The notes beneath the pieces are model-generated. The model saw nothing but the letters and a program-made list of their open reading frames with translations, was not told the origin of the DNA and made no database searches. Below, piece by piece: positions 1 through 9,248 of a DNA stretch of 64,000 bases. Position numbers and translations under genes: made by a program. The DNA is from Paramoeba atlantica (taxonomy: Eukaryota > Discosea): the NCBI GenBank assembly GCA_977017575.1, contig CDRNVI010000048.1:248001-312000 (forward strand), in the 5' to 3' direction. Within the stretch, counting starts at the first letter, position 1. Each line of letters opens with the position of its first letter.

Positions 1-121
1 CCCAACTACCCAATTCATGGGATTTTTCTTCGTGGACAGAATTCTGATTAGAATCCATGATTCCAGGGTCGAAAGGTGTGTCCTCAGGATGGTTGTCTGG
101 GTGTGTCTCGTTCATCACCAT
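1..121 (-). CDS. RLE retrotransposon ORF, N-terminal end (runs off left edge)
   Basis: About 40 codons are visible, opening M-V-M-N-E-T-H-P-D-N and leaving the window at S-H-E-L-G-S-W. The last stretch matches the N-terminal S-x-x-x-G-[SD]-W-D-Q-F block of the large ORFs at 26671-30261 and 40187-43987, so this is the start of another member of the same non-LTR family. I placed the start at 119-121, the first ATG after the spliced leader; a second ATG follows two codons later. The leader region (122-156) is pyrimidine-rich on the minus strand. Subfamily cannot be fixed from so short a piece. Confidence 0.7.
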   Translation of the reverse strand, partial: MVMNETHPDNHPEDTPFDPGIMDSNQNSVHEEKSHELGSW

Positions 122-156
122 CAAAAAGAGAGTAGACAAAGAAAAAGAAAATAATT

Positions 157-192
157 CAACAAGGTACAGAAACTGTATCTTTATCGTTAAAG
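157..192 (-). other. Spliced-leader exon at element 5' end
   Basis: Minus strand reads from CTTTAACGATAAAG to the diagnostic AGTTTCTGTACCTTGTTG, followed by AATTATTTTC of the element leader. The same exon occurs at eight other element starts in this window. It is not followed by a GT donor, so this is not an SL RNA gene; it is an SL already joined to an mRNA and copied back into DNA. Confidence 0.85.
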
Positions 193-562
193 AATCCTTA
201 AAATCCTTTTTTTTTTTTTTTTTTTTTTTGGGAAAGATTAGTTGTGTTAATAAAAGTTGCTATATCGGCAGTCTTGATTTTTTTTTTTTTTTTTTGATAA
301 GTAGCGTACAAGACTGAAAAATTCTTTCTTCTAAAATATATTCTATTTTTTTTATTGTCCTAAGAATCTTCTAATATATTTCTCCAAAAACCACTCTATC
401 TTTTTTTTTTCTCTTAATTTGTTGAGCTCTCCTGTACCTATCTGCTCCATAATACATTAATAGAAATATCTTTTTTTTCCACCTCAAACGTTCAAGACTG
501 AAAAATTCTTTCTTCTAAAATATATTCTTCTTTGCTGAGTAGTGTTCAGCGAAAGATCCCGC
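193..562. other. Patchwork of short poly(T)-separated insertion scraps
   Basis: AT-rich stretch with T-runs at 207-229 and 278-295 and several shorter ones. It holds two copies of a ~38-bp motif (309-345 and 490-528, core AAGACTGAAAAATTC) and, at 529-562 on the minus strand, a scrap translating A-G-S-F-A-E-H-Y-S-A, which matches the nuclease domain of the RLE family. No gene seen. It reads as several strongly 5'-truncated retrocopies stacked on each other. Confidence 0.6.
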
Positions 563-1780
563 TTTTTTTTTTTTATATTACCCATTATGCGAACCAAGTA
601 GGTCCATTGGGGGGGATATGAATGTATGTAAATTTCTTAGTTTTTCCTCCTTCCACAAGCAATCAGCCCACCCCAAATTAGCAAAAAATTTCCCCCCACG
701 AAGCCGCCTCCCTGAAGAGAAATGCAGTGAAAAAGTGACACCCGAAAGGTAAAAACACCCGGGGGTTTTTTCTATCCCCCCCACACTTTGCCCTACCCCC
801 CACAATTAAATCCCAGCTCGTACCGGTTGAGCTCGCGAGTAGAAAACCCATTTCGCATGAACATTACTCTTCAATTCCGTATCCATTAATAATCGCGTCG
901 GGGGATGATGTAGGCAGCCGCAATACGAGCATACGAGCTTGTGCCCTCATTAGGGCGACGTTTAGTGTCGTCCCCAGTTGGTGTAGTGCTTCCCCCTTCG
1001 AGAGCGTGCCCCCGGAGTACGCTGCCCGGGAAGTGGAGACTTCCTTGAGTATCGCGAAGGAACTGGGGCACCATGCCCCGTATGACTCCACCACCATAGC
1101 GCCAAACTTGTGACGCGCTGCGTCTGCTTCCTCTCTTTGTTTCTTCTTGTTCTCCGTTGCGTAGCGCTCCGCAAAAGACCCCGCCTTCACCCAGTTAGCA
1201 TCACGGACTAAGTCCGTATACTTTGGCTGCTGAACATGAGTGACAGCGAAGTCTAATACAAGAGACTGGCCTACGTCGAAAGTAGAGAGGAAGACGTCCC
1301 CTGGCCTAGTGAGGGCGCCCCCAGGACCCGTGTTCCCCAGGCTCACTTCTCGCCGCGGGGTAAACCCAGCTTTCGCGCATTCTGAGGAGAACTGTCCCAC
1401 TATAGCGTTGTGTCGTGCTATGATACCGTGCCCGCACTTGCATACCAGTGCGTGATCACCCTCGGGGTCAAGTGGCAGGGCGCATTTCTCCATAGGACAT
1501 GGCCGGGAAGCCGGATAAATAGCGTCTCCGAGCCACCACCGCACAAGAGTACGAAATTCAGTTGGTGTGTAGGCTAAGCCGCTTTTCTTAGAGGGGATTA
1601 CGAAAGCCCACTCCGAGGCCCCTTCTCCCGTTTCCGATATCCATCTGGCCCTCGTTCGGAGATCGGCACGAGAAAAGGCCTCCCGAAATTCGCGGGAGGC
1701 GATGGCATGACTAAGATCACGCTGGATGGCATGACTAAGATCACGCTGGCAAAAGTAGCACGGGTAGGTTATATATTCTA
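563..1780 (-). mobile_element. RLE-B retrotransposon, copy 1, 5'-truncated
   Basis: Poly(A) tail (plus-strand T-run 563-574), 3' UTR 575-863 and the C-terminal third of the ORF (864-1748). The 3' UTR starts with the module that also occurs alone at 48695-48900, 53786-53991 and 60690-60894. The left part of the element ends in an in-frame 24-bp tandem repeat (1701-1724, 1725-1748) and then unrelated sequence up to the next T-run at 1781. Confidence 0.8.
864..1748 (-). pseudogene. RLE-B ORF, C-terminal fragment (knuckle and endonuclease)
   Basis: The frame is open from about 1748 to the stop at 864. It holds the block W-A-F-V-I-P-S-K-K, then R-W-W-L-G-D, a Cys/His knuckle (C-P-M-E-K-C ... D-H-A-L-V-C-K-C-G-H-G ... 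R-H-N) and the nuclease core R-P-G-D-V-F-L ... L-V-L-D-F-A-V-T-H, followed by K-Y-T-D. These are the parts expected of an R2/CRE-type restriction-like endonuclease that nicks DNA for target-primed reverse transcription. Zinc fingers and RT are missing, so this copy is dead. The reading frame itself carries no stop. Confidence 0.85.
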
Positions 1781-2061
1781 TTTTTTTTTTTTTTTTAGTG
1801 GCTACTCTTACTCTTGCTGTCTTCTTTGGCTTAACGCTGTGAAGTTTTTTTTTTTTTTTTGAGAGGTCGTTGGCTGGAGAGCGAGTTCAGCGCTGGCAAA
1901 TCCATTAGAGTTTTTTTTTTTTTTTTTTTTTTTTACAATTATATTCGATAATTGGTATTAAGACCATAATATCTACTCCATAATACATTAATAGAAATAT
2001 CTTTTTTTTTCCACCTCAAACGTTCAAGACTGAAAAATTCTTTCTTCTAAAATATATTCTA
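1781..2061. other. Stack of short T-run-bounded scraps
   Basis: T-runs at 1781-1796, 1845-1860 and 1911-1934 divide three unique pieces of roughly 50-130 bp that match nothing else here. The last piece (about 1974-2061) repeats the sequence of 446-528, including the AAGACTGAAAAATTC motif, and ends exactly at the T-run of the next element. No gene seen. Confidence 0.55.
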
Positions 2062-2726
2062 TTTTTTTTTTTTTTTTTTTTGCGATTAATAAGGGGGGAG
2101 AAGTATGAAACGCGGCATTGCCTCTATATTACCCAATACATGAACCATGAAGGTCCATTGGGGGGGGTATATGATTTGTAAACAAGCAATCAAATTAGCA
2201 ATTTCACATGTTGTAGCCCAAAACTAGTAATTCAACCTGCCTTAAGTTATTTATGATTCTGATAACAATAATAATAAAAAAGGAAGCAATCCACGCCCAA
2301 TCCATCCGCGCGTTCCGGACCGGGTCTTTCGACCTCTCCACGGCCTGACTTGTAAACCCTTCCCTTGTTATATGGGAGGGCGCAGGCGCGGGCCTGTGTC
2401 GGCAGCGACACGGTCACGAAACAGGATGCTGGCCGACGGGGAGGAGATTCACTACCCGTGTACTACCTCACTTGGGGTACCTAGCCCTCGCGGACTAGGC
2501 GTGAGTATAGACTCTGTCGACTCGACCAGCATCCCGACCAGCTCTTCATGGGTGCAAACGTGTTCCCGTGCCAAAAGGGGCGCGGTCGACGTTTACGAAC
2601 GTTTACACCTCCGTAGGAGAGAGCGGATCCTCAGGAAGTAAACGAGTAACCATCATGCGCGCCTGAAGGCGCATGAGGGTGACGTTCAGCTCCGTAAAGA
2701 TTCTGCTCGTGGCTTCCCCCTCTGTC
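2062..2726 (-). mobile_element. RLE retrotransposon 3' end, 5'-truncated (A4-like)
   Basis: Tail 2062-2081, a complete A-type 3' UTR with the conserved hairpin domain (about 2310-2540), then the last 40 codons of the ORF (2606-2726): E-L-N-V-T-L-M-R-L-Q-A-R-M-M-V, stop at 2603-2605. Truncation falls inside the nuclease region, directly against the next tail. Confidence 0.8.
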
Positions 2727-2935
2727 TTTTTTTTTTTTTTTTTTTGCGATTAATAAGGGGGGAGAAGTATGAAACGCGGCATTGCCTCTATATTACCCAA
2801 TACATGAACCATGAAGGTCCATTGGGGGGGGTATATGATTTGTAAACAAGCAATCAAATTAGCAATTTCACATGTTGTAGCCCAAAACTAGTAATTCAAC
2901 CTGCCTTAAGTGTGTCTTAACCTGTCTAACCTGTC
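2727..2935 (-). mobile_element. RLE 3' UTR scrap
   Basis: T-run 2727-2745 followed by about 190 bp identical in layout to the start of the 2062-2726 copy (GCGATTAATAAGGGG onwards). Truncated before the hairpin domain, with a short repeated TGTCTTAACCTGTC-like end, and bounded by the T-run 2936-2954. Confidence 0.75.
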
Positions 2936-2954
2936 TTTTTTTTTTTTTTTTTTT

Positions 2955-3174
2955 CTGAGCCTTCTCCCAAAGATCGTTCGTATTATCCTAAATCTCGCAG
3001 GCATTCTAAACACGGATAATCGTTGTGAATAATAATAAGAACTTTTAAGAGCTTTTCTAATGTGCGAACTTGTTGGTCGACTCACTGACGCAGTCCACCA
3101 ATCCAATGTGCTTCTGGAATATACTCGCGGAGCTGCGATACAATAGTATTTTTGATTTTTTTTTTGATTTTTTT
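2955..3174. other. Unassigned 220 bp
   Basis: Not repeated elsewhere in the window. One minus-strand frame reads L-R-E-Y-I-P-E-A-H-W-I-G-G and E-K-L-L-K-V-L-I-I-I-H-N-D-Y with a stop between, so it may be decayed coding sequence, but I recognise no family. Confidence 0.3.
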
Positions 3175-3612
3175 AGGCATTATATCTCCGAGGAGATGTT
3201 ACCTCCCTAGAACAAGCCCCCCCTTATCGCTTGCTAGGAGCTGTGCCACGCAGCACGCAAGTCAAATCCGAAGATTTCACCAGATCGAGCGCGAGCAGCC
3301 AGCTTATCTTTTCTTTTTTTTAACCCCTTTCATATACTACAAGATCTTCTTTATGAAAAAAACACTTCTTTTGAAGTGAAAAAACACAACACACTCCAAA
3401 GATTATGCTGAATGACACCCACCCTAGTTCCTTAGTACCTTGTTATATCCGGTACCGGGCGGTGTCATTCTCACGCTGCAATGTCTGGGTGACCGTTACC
3501 CTAGTTATTTTGTGCCTTGTTTTGCTGGCACCGGGTAGTGTCATCCGCGGGGCCTTGATCGTACCCACCCTAGGTATGTAGCGTCTTGTTGTGCGACGCC
3601 GGGTGAGTGCCA
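3175..3612 (-). repeat. R repeat, copy 1
   Basis: About 430 bp that recur inverted at 15466-15896. On the minus strand it opens with three ~70-bp imperfect tandem units (each with CTAGGGT and CCCGGT-like blocks), then a TATA-like TAGTATATGAAAGG, and ends near the small palindrome ATCTCCGAGGAGAT. It is followed by an A-rich tail with repeated ATC. Its 5' side (3613-3655) differs from the other copy. It looks like a retroposon; family unknown. Confidence 0.6.
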
Positions 3613-3655
3613 CCTTAGAGGTCCTCCTCGATCTCGTTATTGTGTGCTTTACCTT

Positions 3656-3887
3656 GAAATCCACGCCGAGGGGGCTCCATGAAACTTATAAGTAACAAAG
3701 AAATATAAGTAAATACCTATGACTAATATAATCACACTTCCAAATCGTCCCAAAATCAAAGAACACATAATACGTTATATAGATAGAATTCACATGCACA
3801 AACAAGTTCAAAAGAAAGCCTGCATAAAACCAATAATAATGTGTCACGTTGTTAACGGGATTCCCCCCCACCGGAACCCTCGGCCAA
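3656..3887 (-). repeat. Split direct repeat B2
   Basis: Outer 3' copy of the 232-bp B repeat; it forms the 3' border of the recombinase element. Confidence 0.85.
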
Positions 3888-3912
3888 ATGGCTGGGGGCT
3901 TGGTGGGTTGGC

Positions 3913-4091
3913 ACAAAAACTTAAAGCAAAGTAAAATAACAACCTAACAAGGATATATAAGATAATAGTAAATACCCATCCCATGTAAAATTCTGAATAC
4001 AAATCATAATTCGAAGAAACTATGTGCCCCGAAGGGCCAGCAGGCAAATACATAACAGCCCCTCGGCTAAATTTCAAAACGTGGACTATTA
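3913..4091 (-). repeat. Split direct repeat A2
   Basis: Second copy of the 179-bp A repeat, lying between B1 and B2. A 25-bp spacer (3888-3912) separates it from B2. In Ngaro-type elements this arrangement allows a circular intermediate to be rebuilt. Confidence 0.85.
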
Positions 4092-4323
4092 GAAATCCAC
4101 GCCGAGGGGGCTCCATGAAACTTATAAGTAACAAAGAAATATAAGTAAATACCTATGACTAATATAATCACACTTCCAAATCGTCCCAAAATCAAAGAAC
4201 ACATAATACGATATATAGATAGAATTCACATGCACAAACAAGTTCAAAAGAAAGCCTGCATAAAACCAATAATAATGTGTCACGTTGTTAACGGGATTCC
4301 CCCCCACCGGAACCCTCGGCCAA
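4092..4323 (-). repeat. Split direct repeat B1
   Basis: This 232-bp repeat abuts A2 without a gap at 4091/4092 and is matched by B2 at 3656-3887. Confidence 0.85.
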
Positions 4324-4439
4324 CCTGCCCACACACACGTCACACAATCAATATAAATAACCAAAGAAATGCCCAATCACATAGTAAAATAATTTTTCAT
4401 ATACCATCCCAGAACTCACAAAAGGATAACGATAGCAAT

Positions 4440-4864
4440 AGATGACCAGTCCACTGCCACGCCCTTTACAAGCTCACACGAGCTACGCAGGTTACGCTTT
4501 TAACCTCTGCCCTAGACCAACTTGTGTACCTAGAAGTGTGGAGCAACTAGGCGTGATGCGTAGGGCCGTGTCAACAGTGACGCGGCTAAAAAACATTAAG
4601 GCGCTAACCGCAGAGCAAAGGAAACCTTTACTCATCTCTACCTCACATTGGGGAACCTTGCTTCCGAAAAAACAAGGCGTGAGAATAAAGAGCTGTTAAC
4701 CGATTAACATCCATAACCTTCCAAAATTATAGGGACAACCTCCAAACCCCAGGACCCCGTCCGCTTTTTTTCTTTCTTTTTTTTTTTTTTTTGTCTTTGT
4801 TTTTTTTCTTTTTTTCTTGTCTTTGTTTTTTTTTCTTTTTTTCTTGTCTTGTTTTTTTTTTTTG
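4440..4864 (+). mobile_element. Short insertion with T-rich end, related to RLE 3' UTR domain
   Basis: 425 bp bounded by the 11-bp direct repeat ACGATAGCAAT (4429-4439 and 4865-4875), ending in a long T-rich, TTGTCTTTG-containing tract (4766-4863). Positions 4545-4690 are a diverged relative of the hairpin domain in the RLE 3' UTRs, on the same plus-strand sense. Orientation is therefore puzzling: as a tailed retroposon it reads on the plus strand, whereas RLE RNA is minus. The T-rich tract may instead be the insertion site of RLE-B copy 2, since TTGTCTTG plus a T-run recurs at 9199-9228. Confidence 0.45.
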
Positions 4865-5093
4865 ACGATAGCAATGTGTTTTGCATTTATTACAACTGTC
4901 CAATTACGTATCCAAAAGTCTTAATCCCGAAACTAGCAAACCAAAAACTAGCAAAACCCCTACCTCCCCTCAAAACGCCAACCCCGTACCTTAAAATCCG
5001 CAGGAAATCCGGACGCTGGCCACATCCCCCCATCATAGAAAAGGGCCCCCCACCCAAGAAAACTCCCAAGAAAATCCGCGGGTTCCACGAAGA

Positions 5094-6814
5094 CTACTCT
5101 TCGTTCCCGTACCCATTAACACAGATATCGGGGGAGGCTGCGGGGAGGCGCAGTACAAGCATACGAGCTTGTGTCCTCATGAGGGCGACGTTCAGCGTTG
5201 TCACCAGTTGATGAAGGGCTTCACCCTTCGAGAGTCCCCCGGAGTACGCTGACCGTGAAGCAGCTACCTCCTTGAGAATGGCGAAGGCACTGGGACTCCA
5301 TGCCCCGTAGGTCTCCACCACCATAGCACCAAACCTGTGGCGTGCGGCTTCTGCTTCCTCTCTTTGTTTCTTTTTATTTTCCGTCGCGTAGCGCTCCGCG
5401 AAAGACCCCGCTGCCACCCAGTTAGCGTCACGGACTAAGTCCGTATACTTTGGCTGCTGGACGTGAGTGACAGCGAAGTCTAATACGAGAGACTGGCCTA
5501 CGTCGAATGTGGAAAGAAATACGTCCGCTGGCCTGGTGAGGGTGCCTCCGGGGCCCGTATTCCCCAGACTCACTTCTCGCCGTGGGGTAAACCCGGCTTT
5601 GGCACACTCTGTTGTGAACTGTCCCGCAATGGCGTTGTGCCGTGCGATTATGCCGTGCCCGCACTTGCATACCAGTGCGTGGTCACCCTCGGGGTCAAGC
5701 GGCAACGAGCATTTCTCCAGAGGACAGGGCCGGAAAGCTGGGTAAATAGTATCCCCGAGCCACCAACACACAAGAGTACGGAATTCAGTCGGTGTGTAGG
5801 CTAAGCCGCTTTTCTTGGAAGGGATTACGAAAGCCCACTCCGAGGCCCCTTCTCCCGTTTCCGATGTCCATCTGGCCCTCGTTCGAAGGTCGGCACGAGC
5901 AAACGACTCCCGAAATTCGTAGGAAGCGATGGCATGACTCAGATCGCGTTGGCGAGGAATTACCAGCTCTGTGCTAGGTTCTTGTGCATCGTTATTCGAG
6001 TTAAGCGTGGTCATCGACAATGCGAGGCTTTTTGATATTAATCCGCACTGTTCGACGACTGCCGTCCCGGTGCGTTTGTTGACCTCCCGAACAGCTTGGG
6101 TGAACCCCTCAGCGTCCTCTGGGTCCCACCGGTCTTTGTTTGATGCAAAAGCGACGGAGGCTACGTAGGCGGAACTCGCGTGTTCCTCCGCTGACCGGAG
6201 CCCCAACCCCCCGTACCGCTTTTCACGTTGAGCCTGGCGTCGGGCCCCATCGCTCAGAGGGCGAAAGAAGTGTTCAGTGGTACGCTGGACGGCATCGTCC
6301 AGGCGTTTGCAGATATCCTGTAGTTCAGCGGTCGGAGTGGATCTGAGAGAGTACACCATTTGACAGAAACCGGTACAGTGTCGGATCAGAGACAATGCAA
6401 TCTGGGGATCATCAAGCGTGGTTATGGCCTCCAACGGCTCTTCGGCTAAGTCGATTGCGTTTTTGAGGAAGAACTCTCGGCAAAATTGGGTGGATCCAAC
6501 CGGGCTCCCCAAAATATGGAAATTACCTTCCCCATTTTTGTTCAAACCGGGAATGTCGGGGAAAAGGGAAGAACGGTGGGAGGAAGCGGGGTGTGATATA
6601 AGCTCGCACTTTGCTACGTTGAGGTGTAATCCCCATTTTGGGCCGGTTATCGCAATCACGTCTAGAGCATGCCGTACGTCGCAAGATGGTCCTGCTAGTA
6701 CCCCGTCATCCAAGAACCACAGGTTGAGGTCGAGGTTTGGGGCGGCCACACGGATTTTCCATGCGACTTCTTTCATGACCAGTGAGAAAAGAAGAGGTCC
6801 AAGCGGGTCGCCTT
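5094..6814 (-). pseudogene. RLE-B ORF, C-terminal half (RT end, knuckle, endonuclease)
   Basis: Resumes at G-D-P-L-G-P-L-L-F-S-L, then the catalytic L-D-D-G-V-L-A-G box (L-W-F-L-D-D, so Phe replaces the Tyr of YLDD in its relatives), F-H-I-L-G-S-P-V-G-S, the thumb, the Cys/His knuckle and the nuclease (R-P-A-D-V-F-L ... L-V-L-D-F-A-V-T-H). Ends N-G-Y-G-N-E-E, stop at 5094. The half is uninterrupted; the SINE is the only visible lesion in an otherwise open frame. Confidence 0.85.
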
Positions 6815-7117
6815 CCAAATCCAAAAATCCAAATCATTCCGGATTGCTCCGGATGGTCACTGGCAAGCCAGACCCTTCACAGACAGATTTGGAAGTTCCA
6901 AGGCCGACGTCCTCTACCAGTTTCCGCTTGTCCAAGGCGGCACCAACGTGCTGTTACCAACACGCTGCGTCAACGAACTGTACGTCAACACGGCTTACCC
7001 AAGAGGTGTAAGCCGGGTAAGGGAGCTGGTTCCCTGAGGGGAGGGTCCGGGACGGTCCTCCGAGTACTGGGCCTAGTCGGTTATCAGCCCAGCCTCTTAG
7101 AGTGAGGCCGCCGGGAA

Positions 7118-7199
7118 TATTGCGATGAGCGGGTTTGAACTCGCCGTCTGAGCACCATGTGCTTCAAACTTTGAATTCTTGCCACTCCGCCACCTCCGC
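7118..7199 (-). tRNA. tRNA-derived segment of SINE 1
   Basis: Begins GCGGAGG, has a textbook A box (TGGCGGAGTGG) and a B box (GAGTTCAAACC), with a long variable-arm-sized spacing like tRNA-Ser/Leu. The acceptor 3' strand is not preserved, so it is a derived promoter, not a working tRNA. Confidence 0.75.
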
Positions 7200-7203
7200 T
7201 CTA

Positions 7204-7322
7204 AGAGTACAACACTCAGGGTTCCCGAGCGATCGCTCACCTCAGTACTAACTGAGCCTGACGGTGCTTAACTTCACAAAGCGAACGGGATGTGGTGTTT
7301 TCACCGTAGTATGGTCGTACCC
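7204..7322 (-). rRNA. 5S rRNA-derived head of SINE 1
   Basis: 119 bp beginning GGGTACGACCATACT and running through GTGAAGTTAAGC, GGCTCAGTTAGTACTGAGG and CTCGGGAACC to TGTACTCT. These are the landmark blocks of eukaryotic 5S rRNA, in order and at full length, closest in my memory to trypanosomatid 5S. The internal control region for TFIIIA/Pol III is therefore present. It is fused directly to the tRNA-like part (5-bp spacer) and lies within target duplications, so it is part of a SINE, not a free-standing 5S gene. Confidence 0.85.
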
Positions 7323-7349
7323 ATTAGTATGGTCGTACCCAATTAGTAT

Positions 7350-9205
7350 GGTCGCCTTGCTGTACCCCTTCGGAGGATTCGATGGTCCGGGAACCAAAGG
7401 TAAGAATGCTTCCCGCATTGTAGCACCATTCCACATAGCAACCCAGTTTAGGGAAGTGGCGGCGCGCTAGGGCCGTAAAAGAATCTCGCGAAACATTATT
7501 AAATGCGTTTTTTAGATCGACTTTACAAAGTATGAAGTCGTCGTCGTCAATGTGTTCAGCGATGGTCTTCCGGCAGAGATGTATCACACGCTCTGAACCC
7601 GCAGGTGTGGCTACACCATACTGGTGTCCTTTGAAAAGTTTGCGGGCTTGTTCTTTAGCCGCGAAGCAGGCTACTTTGCTTGTCAGGCGACGAAGAGTTT
7701 CCCCTGCGGCAATAGGGCGTACGTCACGTTCCCCTTTCTCCAGGGCGCACAACCGACCACCTGCATAGTGACCTTTGACTTCTAACGGCACTTTTCCTGC
7801 GAGCATGTGGTTGACGAACTTGGTGAGAGTGCCCAGAGGGTCGGTATAAGCGTCGTGATGATATTGCATGGCTGTCTGAAGGTGCTCGGGTCGCAGACCA
7901 AAGGCCCCACCTGAGGACCCTCGGTGAAAGGTGGAAAGAGCTTCGGCCACTTCTTCCTCAGTCGCTTTAAGTGGCTCAACGTCCCGAGCCGGAAAGCAGT
8001 CCACGTTGGAGGTGGAGAGTCTGGGTGGGTGCTTAGACAGGAGTTTCGCATAGGTCGCTTCATCGTCAGGGGCGAGAGGTTCAGAAGTCAGGGCAGTCAT
8101 AGCGCGAGAAAGCTCCGAGTCGCGAACAAGCCGTTTAGCGCGTAAAGCCGCTTTCTTGATCTCGTCGTCAATGTCTTGCGCTTGTGCTACACTTTTCTTT
8201 TTCCGTACGAGACTAGAAACCGCTTCGTTCCATAGCGCTAAGAATTCTCCATTGCGCCATCTAGCTAGACACTTCTTCACATGGGAAGCGTACGACGCTT
8301 TCGCGCGGTTCCCTCCGCGGTGGGGGGCAGGTAAAACGCACTTGGGCAACATGGCGAGAAGCGTCCACGCTTGGAGTGTGTTTTCGCAGATCGCCGTAGA
8401 TATACATCCACAAAGCGTCTTGGCCCATTCTTGTCGGCAGCGATCTGGGATGTCCTTGCAAGTATTTATTGGCAGAGCGCTCACGGAAGATAAACTCGGA
8501 AGGGGTAGATCGACCTGGGCGCTCTGACTTTCCGTGGATTGGTCAGCTGGTGCGGAGGCCGCGCAAAGATCTGGTTGGGGGGTGTCATTGAGATGAGGAT
8601 TCGCTGCAGGGATGATGTTGCTGCTCGGAGGGGTTGTCTGTGGGATTTGAGGTAGTGAACGGCGGGACGTGCAACTCTTCGTGTGCGTGTCCCGTTTGCC
8701 TAGGTCATAGTGTTTGTTGCACTCCTTGCAAAGAAAGCGACCTTCTTCTATCCACCACGTATCCGGGACCTGGTCCCCGTGTCTGCGGGCTATGTGGTTA
8801 TAGAATGCTTGCCACTGCCCCCCGTGAGACAATGTTTTCCATGCGCATCCCTGGAAATGACACTTCCGTACGTTTACATTTTCGATGGATGCCTCTTCTC
8901 GTGTATGCCCTCTTCTCGTGGATGCCTCTTCTCGTGTAGCGTGGAGTGTCTTGGCTATGTGGTGGGGTTTCTCGGCGCCCATGGGCTCGGCGGGCCTGAT
9001 TTTCGACACCTGGTGACGTTTACGTTTCCCTGGCGATGTGGTTCGGTTCCGTCCGTCGTGGAACATTTCTCCCGAGGAGCTGTCCACATGTTCTGTTACA
9101 GGAGTACATGGCCTGGAGGAGTTCAAAATGGAGTCTGTGTTGTCCCGGTCTTCGCTGTCCACCCCGGACTCGGCACTCAGCTCGACAGTAGCCCCAGTTG
9201 TCTTG
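7350..9205 (-). pseudogene. RLE-B ORF, N-terminal half (zinc fingers and RT start)
   Basis: Contains a C2H2-type finger (C-H-F-Q-G-C-A-W-K-T ... Y-N-H-I-A-R-R-H), a second finger (F-L-C-K-E-C-N-K-H-Y), a basic N-terminal linker, and the early RT blocks F-H-R-G-S-S-G-G, L-R-P-E-H-L-Q, L-C-A-L-E-K-G and motif A (C-K-V-D-L-K-N-A-F-N-N-V). It stops within RT motif B at G-V-Q-Q-G-D, where SINE 1 entered. The GTG at 9160-9162 is not a true start, because the frame is open upstream of it to the truncation point. Confidence 0.85.
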
Positions 9206-9248
9206 TTTTTTTTTTTTTTTTTTTTTTTGTATTTGGTGATCCTGTCCC

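Larger units (their letters stand above)
6815..7349 (-). mobile_element. SINE 1: 5S-tRNA composite SINE
   Basis: 535 bp flanked by the 9-bp target duplication GGTCGCCTT (6806-6814 and 7350-7358). In its own direction: a reiterated 5S rRNA start (7349-7305), the 5S-like body, a class-II tRNA-like segment with A and B boxes, a body of about 300 bp, a small hairpin TCCGGA-GCAA-TCCGGA, and a T-rich tail with TTTGGATT. From 7199 to 6815 it is nearly identical to SINE 2, which lacks the 5S head. Confidence 0.85.
4865..9205 (-). mobile_element. RLE-B retrotransposon, copy 2, split by a SINE
   Basis: Non-LTR element lying in the 3' part of the VIPER-like fossil. It holds 3' UTR (about 4865-5093), the ORF in two segments (5094-6814 and 7350-9205) and SINE 1 between them. 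The frame runs open up to the T-run at 9206-9228 without a recognisable 5' UTR or spliced leader, so the copy is 5'-truncated. TTGTCTTG followed by a T-run flanks it on both sides (about 4844-4863 and 9199-9228) and may be its target duplication. Confidence 0.8.

Noticed and set aside
157-192. The SL-like sequence as a genuine SL RNA gene
   Set aside because: None of the nine copies is followed by a GT donor or an intron-like part; each leads straight into an element leader.
207-229. T-runs as sequencing artefacts
   Set aside because: Their position is consistent, always at the 3' end of a recognisable minus-strand element; lengths may still be unreliable.
7118-7322. Free-standing host 5S rRNA and tRNA genes
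   Set aside because: Both lie inside a unit with a 9-bp target duplication, a shared SINE body and a tail, and the tRNA-like part lacks its acceptor 3' strand.
9160-9162. GTG start for the RLE-B N-terminal ORF
   Set aside because: The frame is open upstream to the truncation, and related ORFs start at ATG well before the zinc fingers.
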